Part shown: positions 1 to 6,508 of the stretch, one piece after another | How the letters are laid out: the number at the start of each line of letters is the position of its first letter | How positions within the stretch are numbered: the stretch's first letter is position 1 | Assembly (NCBI GenBank): GCA_900319615.1 | Contig: ONPE01000023.1 | Location: 1 to 12,090, forward strand | DNA: 12,090 bases | Direction: 5' to 3' | Source of the DNA: an uncultured Eubacteriales bacterium | GTDB taxonomy: Bacteria > Bacillota > Clostridia > Oscillospirales > Acutalibacteraceae | Made by a program: the position numbers and the translations under genes | The notes under the pieces: model-generated | Database searches by the model: none | What the model saw: the letters and a program-made list of their open reading frames with translations, nothing else | What the model was told of the DNA's origin: nothing

Positions 1-882
1 GGTGCGGTCGGCGATGCCCCACAGCTCGCCCCAGCCGAACGGGAAGAGGTACTCAAAGTCGGTGGTCGCCTTAGAGTAGAAGCTCAGCTCCTCTTTCTCA
101 TGGTCGCGCAGTCTCAGGTTCTCTTCCTTGATGCCGAGGCTGTAGAGGAAGTCGCGGCAGTAGGAGCGCCAGTAGTCGAACCACTCGAGGTCGGTGTCGG
201 GCTTGCAGAAGAACTCGAGCTCCATCTGCTCGAACTCACGCACACGGAAGATGAAGTTGCCGGGGGTGATCTCGTTGCGGAAGCTCTTGCCTACCTGAGC
301 CACGCCGAAGGGTACCTTCTTGCGGGTGGTGCGCTGGATGTTGGCGAAGTTAACGAAGATGCCCTGAGCGGTCTCGGGGCGCAGATAAAGCTCAGCCTTG
401 CTGTCTTCGGTGACGCCCTGGAAGGTCTTGAACATCAGGTTGAACTGACGGATATCGGTGAAGTTCGACTTGCCGCAGTTGGGGCATACGATGCCCTTCT
501 CGCGGATGTATTCCATCATCTGCTCGTTAGACCAGCCGGCTACGTTGGTGCCGTCAAAGTCCTCGATCAGGTTGTCGGCGCGGTGACGGGTCTTGCATTC
601 CTTGCAGTCCATCAGCGGGTCGGAGAAGCCGCCCAGATGACCGGAGGCTATCCATGTCTGCGGATTCATCAGGATAGCAGAGTCGAGACCGACGTTATAT
701 TTGTTCTCCTGCACGAACTTCTTGAGCCATGCCTTTTTGATGTTGTTCTTGAGCTCTGCGCCCAGGGGGCCGTAGTCCCATGTGTTCGCAAGGCCGCCGT
801 AGATCTCGGAGCCCGGGTATACGAAGCCTCTGCCCTTGCATAAGGCTACGATCTTTTCCATGGTTTTTTCAGTATTTTTCAT
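1..882 (-). CDS. glyQS: Glycine--tRNA ligase, single-chain (alpha2) type, N-terminal part
   Basis: Charges tRNA(Gly) with glycine in the cytoplasm, using ATP. The 294 visible residues cover about two thirds of the usual length of roughly 460; the anticodon-binding C-terminus lies beyond the window edge. Seen directly: an N-terminal class II core opening (RGFVYPGSEIYGG, residues 18-30), a pair of CxxC motifs (C93/C96 and C133/C136) in the insertion, RPETAQGIF (168-176), and class II motif 2, starting FRNEITPGNFIFRVREFEQ (201-219) with its arginine-binding context. The start at 882 is chosen because GGAGG (889-893) sits six bases upstream and a strong promoter lies just beyond. The gene is monocistronic at its 5' end. 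The short leader leaves no room for a T-box, a common control of tRNA synthetase genes in Firmicutes. Family assignment is very secure. Confidence 0.97.
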   Translation of the reverse strand, partial: MKNTEKTMEKIVALCKGRGFVYPGSEIYGGLANTWDYGPLGAELKNNIKKAWLKKFVQENKYNVGLDSAILMNPQTWIASGHLGGFSDPLMDCKECKTRHRADNLIEDFDGTNVAGWSNEQMMEYIREKGIVCPNCGKSNFTDIRQFNLMFKTFQGVTEDSKAELYLRPETAQGIFVNFANIQRTTRKKVPFGVAQVGKSFRNEITPGNFIFRVREFEQMELEFFCKPDTDLEWFDYWRSYCRDFLYSLGIKEENLRLRDHEKEELSFYSKATTDFEYLFPFGWGELWGIADRT

Positions 883-896
883 AGTTTACCTCCTTG

Positions 897-915
897 CCGC
901 CGGTGGCTTCGGCGG
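897..915 (-). promoter_or_regulatory. GC-rich hairpin in the glyQS leader
   Basis: A perfect 6-bp stem (CCGCCG at 910-915 against CGGCGG at 897-902 on the minus strand) with a 7-base loop lies just upstream of the GGAGG ribosome binding site at 889-893. It could stabilise the 5' end or modulate initiation. No U-tract follows, so it is not a terminator. Its function is inference. Confidence 0.4.
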
Positions 916-937
916 ACAATTTTTTTGCACATGATAT

Positions 938-966
938 ATAGTACCTTTTTCTTCTGCGGTTGTCAA
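938..966 (-). promoter_or_regulatory. Sigma-A promoter of glyQS
   Basis: On the minus strand a consensus -35 TTGACA (961-966) is followed by a 17-base spacer and -10 TACTAT (938-943). Transcription would start near 931, giving a leader of about 50 bases. Spacing and both hexamers are near ideal for housekeeping expression. Confidence 0.85.
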
Positions 967-1001
967 TAACACGCTGCAATAAATTTAAGGTGAATATAAT
1001 A

Positions 1002-1038
1002 AGGCAATACCGCTCATCTGGATCATGCGGTATTGCCT
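1002..1038 (-). terminator. Rho-independent terminator after the esterase gene
   Basis: A perfect 12-bp inverted repeat (AGGCAATACCGC and its complement) with a 13-base loop begins ten bases past the esterase stop codon. On the minus strand it is followed by a T/A-rich tail (TTATTATATT). It lies just upstream of the glyQS promoter and would insulate glyQS from read-through. Confidence 0.8.
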
Positions 1039-1047
1039 AAATAACTT

Positions 1048-2739
1048 TTATTCGGAGTAGTCCGACCATTCTCCTGCGGGGTATCTGTTCTTCGTCTTCA
1101 TGGCGCCGGGGTCGGGAGCCGGCTCAACCGACATATCTATCTTGTAGAGCTTACCGATCATGTCGTTGTTATATTGGATATCGGTAGTCTGGAAGGCTTC
1201 TTTGCCATCGGCGACCTCCCTGTCGGTCACGCCGGAGTCAAAGATGATGCCGGTGTTCCCCCAGGGAGCCACTACACGGTAGATATCGGTACCGTTTATC
1301 TGCTCCATCTCAAAGCCGGGCCACTCGGCGTAGTAGTACGGATCCTTTGTGAAGCTGTTGAACGCCAGGCCGCCCCACCAGTACACGTAGACCTTTTCCC
1401 ATTTCGTTTCGCTGTTGTCGTAGTAGACATAGCCGGGCTTGATATCGTTGGGATCAAGCTCTAATTCTTCGAGATACTTTTCAAGGGGGTCGGTGGTATC
1501 CTCGTATTTGACCGGGACGCCGGGCTCCAGCGCCGCGACCTTCTGCGTGAATACAGCCTCCAAAAACTCGGGATAGATGTTTCTCCAGTAGTCTATCAGA
1601 TGCTCGCCGGGCTCATATTTGTTGAATACGAGCTTATCCTTGTCGTAGCCGTTCCCGATCAGATCGTTATACATTTTCTCGGTCACATCGCCGTTATCCG
1701 TGTGATAACCGCCCGCGTAGAAGTACAAGAACGGCGCGTTTTTCATCTTTAGCTTGTCTTTGAGGAATTCTGTCCATTCCTTTTCCGCGAACATATCAAA
1801 GGTCGCGGACATCACGCCGCCCGTGCCGAATTTATCGGGATGGGAAAGTACCGTGTAGAAGGTTTCGAGTCCGCCCAAGGAGCTGCCTGCGAGCGCTGTA
1901 TGCTTTGGGTCGGTATAGACGTTATAATTCTCGTTGATGTACGGCATGATCGTATCGCAGATGAAATCGGCGAAGGCGCTGCCGCGCTTTTTCGTCAGGT
2001 CGTCCGCCTTGATGTTTGCGGGCTCGTCCTCCATGTTGATCTCGCCCAGATCGGGAACCAGCTCATCCATCCTGTAGATGTCGTTGTTCGTGACCGCGAC
2101 AATGATCGCCTTGTTGTCGGTGACCTTCATCATGCCTGCGACGTGCTCGCCGACGTTCCAGCATGTCATATCGTTGTCCATCCCTCTGTCCTTGCCGGTA
2201 GCCAAAATGCTCTGACCGTCAAACATATAGATGACGGAGTATTTCTCGGACGATTTTTCATCATAGTCATCGGGAGTCAGGATATAAACGTTCTTGTCGC
2301 GACCGTCAAACTGAAATACCTTTGTTTCGAACTGCGGATCATAGACCGGCACTTCGCCGACCGTATAGGGCAGCAGCATATCGTTCTTGACGTTCCAGCC
2401 GCTGATGAAGCTGTTGAAGGCTACGTCCATGCTGTCTTTCCCGTCACGCGTCAGATGCACCATGTTGTACTTGTTGACGTCCGCCTTGCAGCTGTAGATG
2501 CTGCAGCTGTCATCCTCTTCGGTGACGGTCATATCCATCTGAGTTTTTTCACCGGTGCCGGTATTCAGGAAGGTAGCGGTCAGCTCGCCGTAGGATTTGG
2601 GCGCTCTGACGACAAGCTCATGAAGGAGCTCCTCTTTCGTATCGGGGGTGCTTGCTGTGGGTTTTCCGCTGTCGGAACATGAGGCAAATATCATCGTGAT
2701 CATCGTAATAACTAAAACTAATGAAAAAAACCTTTTCAT
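1048..2739 (-). CDS. Lipoprotein esterase (Fes/esterase D-like alpha/beta hydrolase) with C-terminal starch-binding-like module
   Basis: Probable extracellular, membrane-anchored carboxylesterase of 563 residues. The N-terminus is a lipoprotein signal (basic MKR, hydrophobic core, lipobox ending FASC with Cys21). Residues about 40-135 are an unassigned beta-rich region. About 140-400 form the alpha/beta-hydrolase domain of the putative esterase family (PF00756 type): YSVIYMFDGQ (167-176), nucleophile elbow GSSLGG (285-290, Ser287) and a late GEH (378-380, His380) as the likely catalytic histidine; the acid is probably among Asp348/Asp351. After a Pro/Asp/Glu-rich linker, about 436-537 resemble a family 26 starch-binding module (WEKVYVYWWGG, AEWPGFEM, TGIIFDSGV, FQTTDIQY). 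The start codon overlaps the stop of the upstream dockerin gene (ATGA), so translation is probably coupled; GAAAGG lies about nine bases upstream. The substrate is unknown: esters on plant polysaccharide or starch-associated material are plausible. Confidence 0.85.
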   Translation of the reverse strand: MKRFFSLVLVITMITMIFASCSDSGKPTASTPDTKEELLHELVVRAPKSYGELTATFLNTGTGEKTQMDMTVTEEDDSCSIYSCKADVNKYNMVHLTRDGKDSMDVAFNSFISGWNVKNDMLLPYTVGEVPVYDPQFETKVFQFDGRDKNVYILTPDDYDEKSSEKYSVIYMFDGQSILATGKDRGMDNDMTCWNVGEHVAGMMKVTDNKAIIVAVTNNDIYRMDELVPDLGEINMEDEPANIKADDLTKKRGSAFADFICDTIMPYINENYNVYTDPKHTALAGSSLGGLETFYTVLSHPDKFGTGGVMSATFDMFAEKEWTEFLKDKLKMKNAPFLYFYAGGYHTDNGDVTEKMYNDLIGNGYDKDKLVFNKYEPGEHLIDYWRNIYPEFLEAVFTQKVAALEPGVPVKYEDTTDPLEKYLEELELDPNDIKPGYVYYDNSETKWEKVYVYWWGGLAFNSFTKDPYYYAEWPGFEMEQINGTDIYRVVAPWGNTGIIFDSGVTDREVADGKEAFQTTDIQYNNDMIGKLYKIDMSVEPAPDPGAMKTKNRYPAGEWSDYSE

Positions 2740-3713
2740 ACTAACTTACCTTTCTCGACAAATTCTCCGATAGGATAGGGTACGTCCATATCGGAGAGGT
2801 AACGCTGGATCAATGTCGCGTCGGTTATATCCAAGCCGTTGCCGTCAACGTCGGCTGCCTGTTCGTCGCAGGAGTAGACGGCTATCTCGCTGATGAACCT
2901 TTGTATCACGGTAGCGTCGAGTACGGATATATCTCTGTCAGTGTCCGCGTCGCCGATCATATATGTATCTGCCGAATGGTCGTGTTCGGGATTCACACAT
3001 GAAGCGTGCTTTCCGCGGTAGCTCGGGCTGTTTGTAGGATAGTTACCGTAGCAGCCGTCGCCGTAATAAACATACCAGTCAGAGCTGCGGACATCGCCGA
3101 TCGGGAGCTCGGATAGATCGTCTCTGATCCTGCTGATTTGGATGCATCCGTCCATGCTGTCGGGATCCGGCGAGCCCTCGGGCAGGGTATCATAATCCCC
3201 GACCTCGGCGCCCTCGACATTGGAGTCTTTCAGCTGATGAGCATAGCGGAAAATCTCTGCGGATTTATCGGTTCCGCCGTTGACGCCGTTGTTCCAGACG
3301 ATATTGGGGACGCCGCTTGCGGGTAAAACCGCCTCATAGATTCGGTTTTCCGCATCGACGAGCTTTGCTCTGTAGCCGACCCACTTGGCTGTTGTCCCGT
3401 CGGGCCACTCCGAGCCTGTTCCGTACCACCAAAATACGCAGACCTGACAGTAGTTTAAGCCGAGATCGGTGGAGTTGTAATAGTTCGTCCAATCATACTC
3501 AGGATGCTCCGGATCCTCTGCCGGAAGCTGAAAATAGACCCGCTGAGTATTCTCAAGGTCGCCGCCACAGGCGAGGATCGCCTCTTCGCAGGTCGGCGTA
3601 TCGGCTGAGACGGTATACGCTTCCGTCGGGTTGTAGGTCACCGCACCAAAGCATATAACAGATGCGGACAGCAGTATCGCAAGCGAAAGTATAACAGACA
3701 GTATTCTTTTCAT
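2736..3713 (-). CDS. Secreted dockerin protein with starch-binding-like N-terminal region
   Basis: 325 residues. A type I signal peptide (MKRILSV to about Ala24) is followed by a Trp/Tyr-rich region (about 55-165) with YCQVCVFWWYG, SEWPDG, NRIYEAVLP and PNIVWNNGVNGG, which echoes the CBM26-like module of the downstream esterase. A segment containing DWYVYYGDGCYGNYP (212-226) follows, a pattern I associate with secreted Oscillospiraceae proteins of unknown role. Residues about 254-310 are a type I dockerin with two Ca-binding loop/helix repeats (GDADTDRDISVLDAT and ADVDGNGLDITDAT, each followed by IQR[FY]), then a PYPIGE tail. I chose the ATG at 3713, not an in-frame GTG at 3722, because the GTG lies inside the AGGAG site and 3713 gives eight-base spacing. 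The protein probably docks on a cohesin outside the cell and brings carbohydrate binding. No catalytic domain is visible. Confidence 0.88.
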   Translation of the reverse strand: MKRILSVILSLAILLSASVICFGAVTYNPTEAYTVSADTPTCEEAILACGGDLENTQRVYFQLPAEDPEHPEYDWTNYYNSTDLGLNYCQVCVFWWYGTGSEWPDGTTAKWVGYRAKLVDAENRIYEAVLPASGVPNIVWNNGVNGGTDKSAEIFRYAHQLKDSNVEGAEVGDYDTLPEGSPDPDSMDGCIQISRIRDDLSELPIGDVRSSDWYVYYGDGCYGNYPTNSPSYRGKHASCVNPEHDHSADTYMIGDADTDRDISVLDATVIQRFISEIAVYSCDEQAADVDGNGLDITDATLIQRYLSDMDVPYPIGEFVEKGKLV

Positions 3714-3757
3714 TGTACACACTCCTTTTTTTATCGGTGAACATCAGATCATTTTTG

Positions 3758-3835
3758 TTAAAAACAATTGTGAGCAGGGTACAGGGCAAGCGCTCCGTAA
3801 ACGGAGCACTGCAGTGTCGCCAAAACTCTTCTCAC
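3758..3835 (-). CDS. Possible 25-residue leader peptide ORF upstream of the dockerin gene
   Basis: A GTG-initiated ORF of 25 codons ends 44 bases before the dockerin start. A strong Shine-Dalgarno (AAGGAGAGGA, 3841-3850) stands six to nine bases upstream, and a promoter candidate lies just before it. The product starts (M)RRVLATLQ, has a hydrophobic middle (GALALYP) and ends PAHNCF, with two cysteines in all. An 8-bp GC-rich hairpin (3790-3809, tetraloop) falls inside it. It could be a leader peptide controlling the dockerin-esterase pair, a small secreted peptide, or chance. I recognise no homologue. Confidence 0.3.
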   Translation of the reverse strand: MRRVLATLQCSVYGALALYPAHNCF

Positions 3836-3865
3836 GGTGATCCTCTCCTTATTGCTTCTGTATAT

Positions 3866-3895
3866 ATAATAAAACAGTTGCCCGATATGATTCAA
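3866..3895 (-). promoter_or_regulatory. Candidate promoter of the dockerin-esterase operon, overlapping a terminator
   Basis: On the minus strand TTGAAT (3890-3895), an 18-base spacer and TATTAT (3866-3871) make a fair sigma-A promoter. The -35 lies in the loop of the terminator hairpin of the preceding regulator gene and the hairpin's 3' arm forms most of the spacer. Transcription from about 3859 would start just ahead of the Shine-Dalgarno of the small leader ORF. Confidence 0.5.
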
Positions 3896-3905
3896 GCAAC
3901 TGTTT
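3872..3905 (-). terminator. Rho-independent terminator after the XRE regulator gene
   Basis: A perfect 10-bp inverted repeat (AAACAGTTGC with its complement) has a 14-base loop and is followed on the minus strand by TTATTATATATA. It stands about 40 bases past the regulator's stop codon. The stem is moderately AT-rich, so read-through into the dockerin operon is possible. Confidence 0.7.
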
Positions 3906-3947
3906 AATACTTTATTCAACAAATTGGAGAGAAATACAACAGATGGT

Positions 3948-4787
3948 TTAAAAAATCGGCTTCTCTCTGTCGCACATACCGAAGAAAGGATACTGACAGC
4001 CCTTGGCGATCTCATCCGCATAGCAAAGCAGCGGCATGAGGTTAGCCTCAAAGCGGATGATATATGAGTTGATCTCTCCGTCGACGGAGGCGATCTTCAT
4101 GGGGTGCACGATCATCTTTTCGCACAGCGTCTTCATGCAGCGCTCAACATCGCTCAGCTCCAGCCCGGTGCCCCGACTTATCAGCTGCGCTGTGACCGGT
4201 ATATTTGACACCGAATAAAGATAATATAGGGTTTTCAGTATTTTTTTGTCTGAAAGTAGAGCAAAAACCTGCCTGATGGCTTCTTCGCTTTCAAAGTGTT
4301 CAAGGATGCCGCCCTCATGCGGACGTACCATCAGGAAAAAGTAGCGAAAATCGTTTGACATCCGGGCTATCGTCATGCCGTCGTCACGCAGGAGCTTCGC
4401 CAGAAAAACCGAGCTCTGATCGTCCTGTTTGTCGGGATGACCATTAAAGGCGTCGTACAAATTCTCCGAAAAGCTCTCGTCGCCCGTCAGCCCCGGTATG
4501 AACGACCAGCAGTAGTTGAACGCGCTGCGGAAGGCTTCATCGCTTGGCATAGTGCTCAGCTTTTTGGTCAGCAGCAGCTGCAGATCCTGATCCTCCCGAC
4601 CGAAAAGCGCGTCGATGCTTACGCCCAGCGCATCGGCAAGCCGCGGCAGGATCTCAGCGTCGGGGGTGCCTCCGCGCTCCCATTTAGAGACCGCCTGAGT
4701 AGTGACGCCGATCATGCTGCCGAGATTCTCCTGCGTATATTTTTTCCGGATACGGTATTTCTTTATCTGTTCGCCGATAACGCTCAT
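3948..4787 (-). CDS. XRE-family transcriptional regulator with C-terminal winged-helix-like region
   Basis: 279 residues, cytoplasmic DNA-binding protein. Residues about 4-63 are a classic XRE/Cro-C1 helix-turn-helix (IGEQIKKYRIRKKYTQENLG, TTQAVSKWERG, LADALGVSIDALFG). The middle (64-170) is helical and unassigned. Residues about 170-250 look like a second, winged-helix fold: helices FALLSDKKILKTLYYLY, IPVTAQLISRGTGLELSDVE (recognition-helix-like), LCEKMIVHP, then a beta wing (SVDGEINSYIIRFE). The C-terminus has three cysteines (255, 264, 272). I start at 4787 because GGAGG lies six bases upstream and the promoter's -10 (4817-4822) excludes the longer in-frame extension to 4880. It reads in the same direction as, and just upstream of, the dockerin-esterase pair, so local control is a reasonable guess. 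The effector is unknown. Confidence 0.88.
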   Translation of the reverse strand: MSVIGEQIKKYRIRKKYTQENLGSMIGVTTQAVSKWERGGTPDAEILPRLADALGVSIDALFGREDQDLQLLLTKKLSTMPSDEAFRSAFNYCWSFIPGLTGDESFSENLYDAFNGHPDKQDDQSSVFLAKLLRDDGMTIARMSNDFRYFFLMVRPHEGGILEHFESEEAIRQVFALLSDKKILKTLYYLYSVSNIPVTAQLISRGTGLELSDVERCMKTLCEKMIVHPMKIASVDGEINSYIIRFEANLMPLLCYADEIAKGCQYPFFGMCDREKPIF

Positions 4788-4816
4788 TTTCAACCCTCCG
4801 TTGATTTTATACATAC

Positions 4817-4845
4817 ATTGTATCAAATCGTTTATCTTTTGTCTA
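4817..4845 (-). promoter_or_regulatory. Promoter of the XRE regulator
   Basis: Minus-strand TAGACA (4840-4845), 17-base spacer, TACAAT (4817-4822). Transcription would start near 4810, about 23 bases ahead of the chosen ATG. This supports the start at 4787. Confidence 0.75.
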
Positions 4846-4990
4846 TAGCTTTGGCTCTTTTTTGCGGCAATACTGCACATGGATTTTGTAGTGTGGACTT
4901 AACAGTTTACACAGACCTTTTATCAGTCGGTTTATGAAAGGGGCAGGTTGCTGTCAAGGTTTGATCTCAGCACTGTACGGAGCAAAACAA

Positions 4991-5014
4991 AAACCGCCCC
5001 GGTCGGAGCGGTTT
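4991..5014 (-). terminator. Rho-independent terminator after the L,D-transpeptidase gene
   Basis: Minus-strand hairpin with a 10-bp stem (AAACCGCTCC against GGGGCGGTTT, one T-G wobble) and a 4-base loop, followed by TTGTTTTG. It begins six bases past the transpeptidase stop codon. Confidence 0.85.
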
Positions 5015-5020
5015 GCTTTA

Positions 5021-6442
5021 TCAATAAACTATAACGGGGGTACCTTCTTCGGTGTGAGCGTACAGCTTTTTTGCAATATCAGACGGCAGATTCACGCAGC
5101 CGTGAGAGCCGTCGCCCTTGTAGATGCTGCCGCCGAATTTCGAGCGCCATGAGGCGTCGTGCAGACCCCAGCCGCCGCCGATGAACGGCATCCAGTAGGT
5201 AACGTGCGTCTCATAGTCGTCGCCCTTCAGGGTGCAGGGCGAAGCCTTGCCGTGTATCTCGAAGTATCCCTTTGGGGTATCCATAGTTTTGTAGTTGCCG
5301 GTGACGCAGTCGCTGTCGAGGTAGACGTCGCCGTCAACGATATACCACATATGCTGATCGTCGAGGCTGACCTCGATGTAGGTGTCGCCGATCTTTCTGT
5401 CATATATCTCCTTGTTCGCGACGAACTCCAGCTCGGTATAGCCGCCGGTGATCTTTTTATCGTCGACGTTTTTATAGGAGTAGATGCGGAAGAAGTAGGT
5501 CTCGCCGTCCTCGAGGCGTGAGGTGCTGTAGTGCTTTTTTTCGGTGTCCGCGAGGTGCTCCCAGTCCTTCTTGTCCTTGCTGTAGTAGATGTCATAGCCG
5601 TCGGCGTATTTGTTGTGATCGTAGTCGAGCGATACTCTGCCCAGCTTCGACTCGGAGCCGTTGTCCTTGGGGCCGAGCAGCCCCGCGACGGTGTAGACGG
5701 TGTCCGCCTTGCCGCTCAGGTCGGAGAAGCTGTCCGTGCGGTAGGGTATGATGCGGTAGTAGTACGCCCTGCCGCCCTTGAGCTCTTCATCGGTGAACTC
5801 GGTCGTGTCTGGGTCGAAGGTCTGATAATCCTCCCATTTGCCGTTAAAGCAGCGCTGCATTACGTAGCCGTCGGCGCGGTCGTGCTTATCCCAGGTGACG
5901 GTGGTCTTGCTCTTGGTCTGGTCGGCGACCTTGAAACCGTCGACCTCTTCGGGTACGGTGGCACAGTCAGCCTGCGCAGCCTCGCCCTCGCCGTCCGTGA
6001 TGAACGCGGCGACCTTGAAGCCGTACAGCGAGCCGGGCTCGAGGTTGCGGATGTACAGAGACGGCGCGTTCACCGTCGAGAACAGCCTGTAGTCGGTCTC
6101 GCCCTTAGCCTTGTCGCAGCGGTACACGCGGTAGCCCTTGACTCCTGCGATGCCGTCCCAGCTCAGCAGGATGGAGTCCCTGCTCTCGCCCTGACGGGTG
6201 AGTCCGGTGACAGCCGGGATGGTGTCGGCGGTGTAATTCATCTTCTCTTCATCCTCGGTGGGCTGGGGAGAGACATTCCTCGTTTCGCCCTCTGGGATGA
6301 AGCCCTCGCCGCGTATGAGCTCTCCGGCGCCCTCCGGCATCTCGACAGCCTTGGTCTCGGCGATATCGCCGTCGCTTTTATCGGCTCTTGCCGCGAGCGG
6401 TACCGCCACTACAGCCGTCGCCGCGATGACTATCGCCAGCAC
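5021..6442 (-). CDS. Exported L,D-transpeptidase (YkuD) with three fibronectin-III-like repeats
   Basis: Forms 3-3 peptidoglycan cross-links or attaches proteins to peptidoglycan, outside the membrane. Numbered from the GTG at 6442 (473 residues): a hydrophobic export segment (1-20); an acidic, Pro-rich linker (21-75); Fn3-like repeats at about 76-164, 167-253 and 264-342 (ILLSWDGIAGVKGYRVYR, TTVTWDKHDRADGYVMQR, VSLDYDHNKYADGYDIYYS, each with a later Y-x-[FY]-[RK]-[IV] strand); then the YkuD domain (about 353-473) with YIEVSLDDQHMWYIVDG, His428 and the catalytic motif GSHGCVNLP (Cys449). The true start is doubtful. The best Shine-Dalgarno (6483-6487) and an intact signal peptide (KSYNKIIISLVLAIVIA) place it at 6475, where the codon is ACG; GTG 6442 is the nearest recognised start and lacks the basic n-region. 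It lies about 33-66 bases after xpt, probably in the same operon. Confidence 0.92.
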   Translation of the reverse strand: MLAIVIAATAVVAVPLAARADKSDGDIAETKAVEMPEGAGELIRGEGFIPEGETRNVSPQPTEDEEKMNYTADTIPAVTGLTRQGESRDSILLSWDGIAGVKGYRVYRCDKAKGETDYRLFSTVNAPSLYIRNLEPGSLYGFKVAAFITDGEGEAAQADCATVPEEVDGFKVADQTKSKTTVTWDKHDRADGYVMQRCFNGKWEDYQTFDPDTTEFTDEELKGGRAYYYRIIPYRTDSFSDLSGKADTVYTVAGLLGPKDNGSESKLGRVSLDYDHNKYADGYDIYYSKDKKDWEHLADTEKKHYSTSRLEDGETYFFRIYSYKNVDDKKITGGYTELEFVANKEIYDRKIGDTYIEVSLDDQHMWYIVDGDVYLDSDCVTGNYKTMDTPKGYFEIHGKASPCTLKGDDYETHVTYWMPFIGGGWGLHDASWRSKFGGSIYKGDGSHGCVNLPSDIAKKLYAHTEEGTPVIVY

Positions 6443-6472
6443 AAGCGAGATGATTATTTTGTTGTAGCTTTT

Positions 6473-6487
6473 CGTATATATCCCTCC
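6473..6487 (-). promoter_or_regulatory. Shine-Dalgarno and ACG codon at the expected start of the L,D-transpeptidase
   Basis: GGAGG (6483-6487 on the minus strand) is followed after seven bases by ACG (6473-6475), in frame with the transpeptidase. The next codons read KSYNKIII, the basic n-region and core of a signal peptide. No ATG, GTG or TTG occurs in frame between this site and GTG 6442, about 40 bases from the Shine-Dalgarno. Confidence 0.6.
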
Positions 6488-6508
6488 AGATATTTCGGTG
6501 ATGAGGAA

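Noticed and set aside
100..843. A 247-codon plus-strand frame opposite glyQS
   Set aside because: Antisense shadow of glycyl-tRNA synthetase, which is certain from its class II motifs.
1840..2682. A 280-codon plus-strand frame opposite the esterase gene
   Set aside because: Antisense shadow; the minus frame has a lipoprotein signal, catalytic motifs and a coupled start.
3790..3809. Tetraloop hairpin as a terminator or attenuator in the dockerin leader
   Set aside because: The 8-bp stem has no following T-run on either strand, so intrinsic termination is not supported.
3758..4051. A 97-codon minus frame running out of the regulator gene into the leader
   Set aside because: Its first half overlaps the regulator in another frame and crosses the terminator; only the last 25 codons have a ribosome binding site of their own, listed separately.
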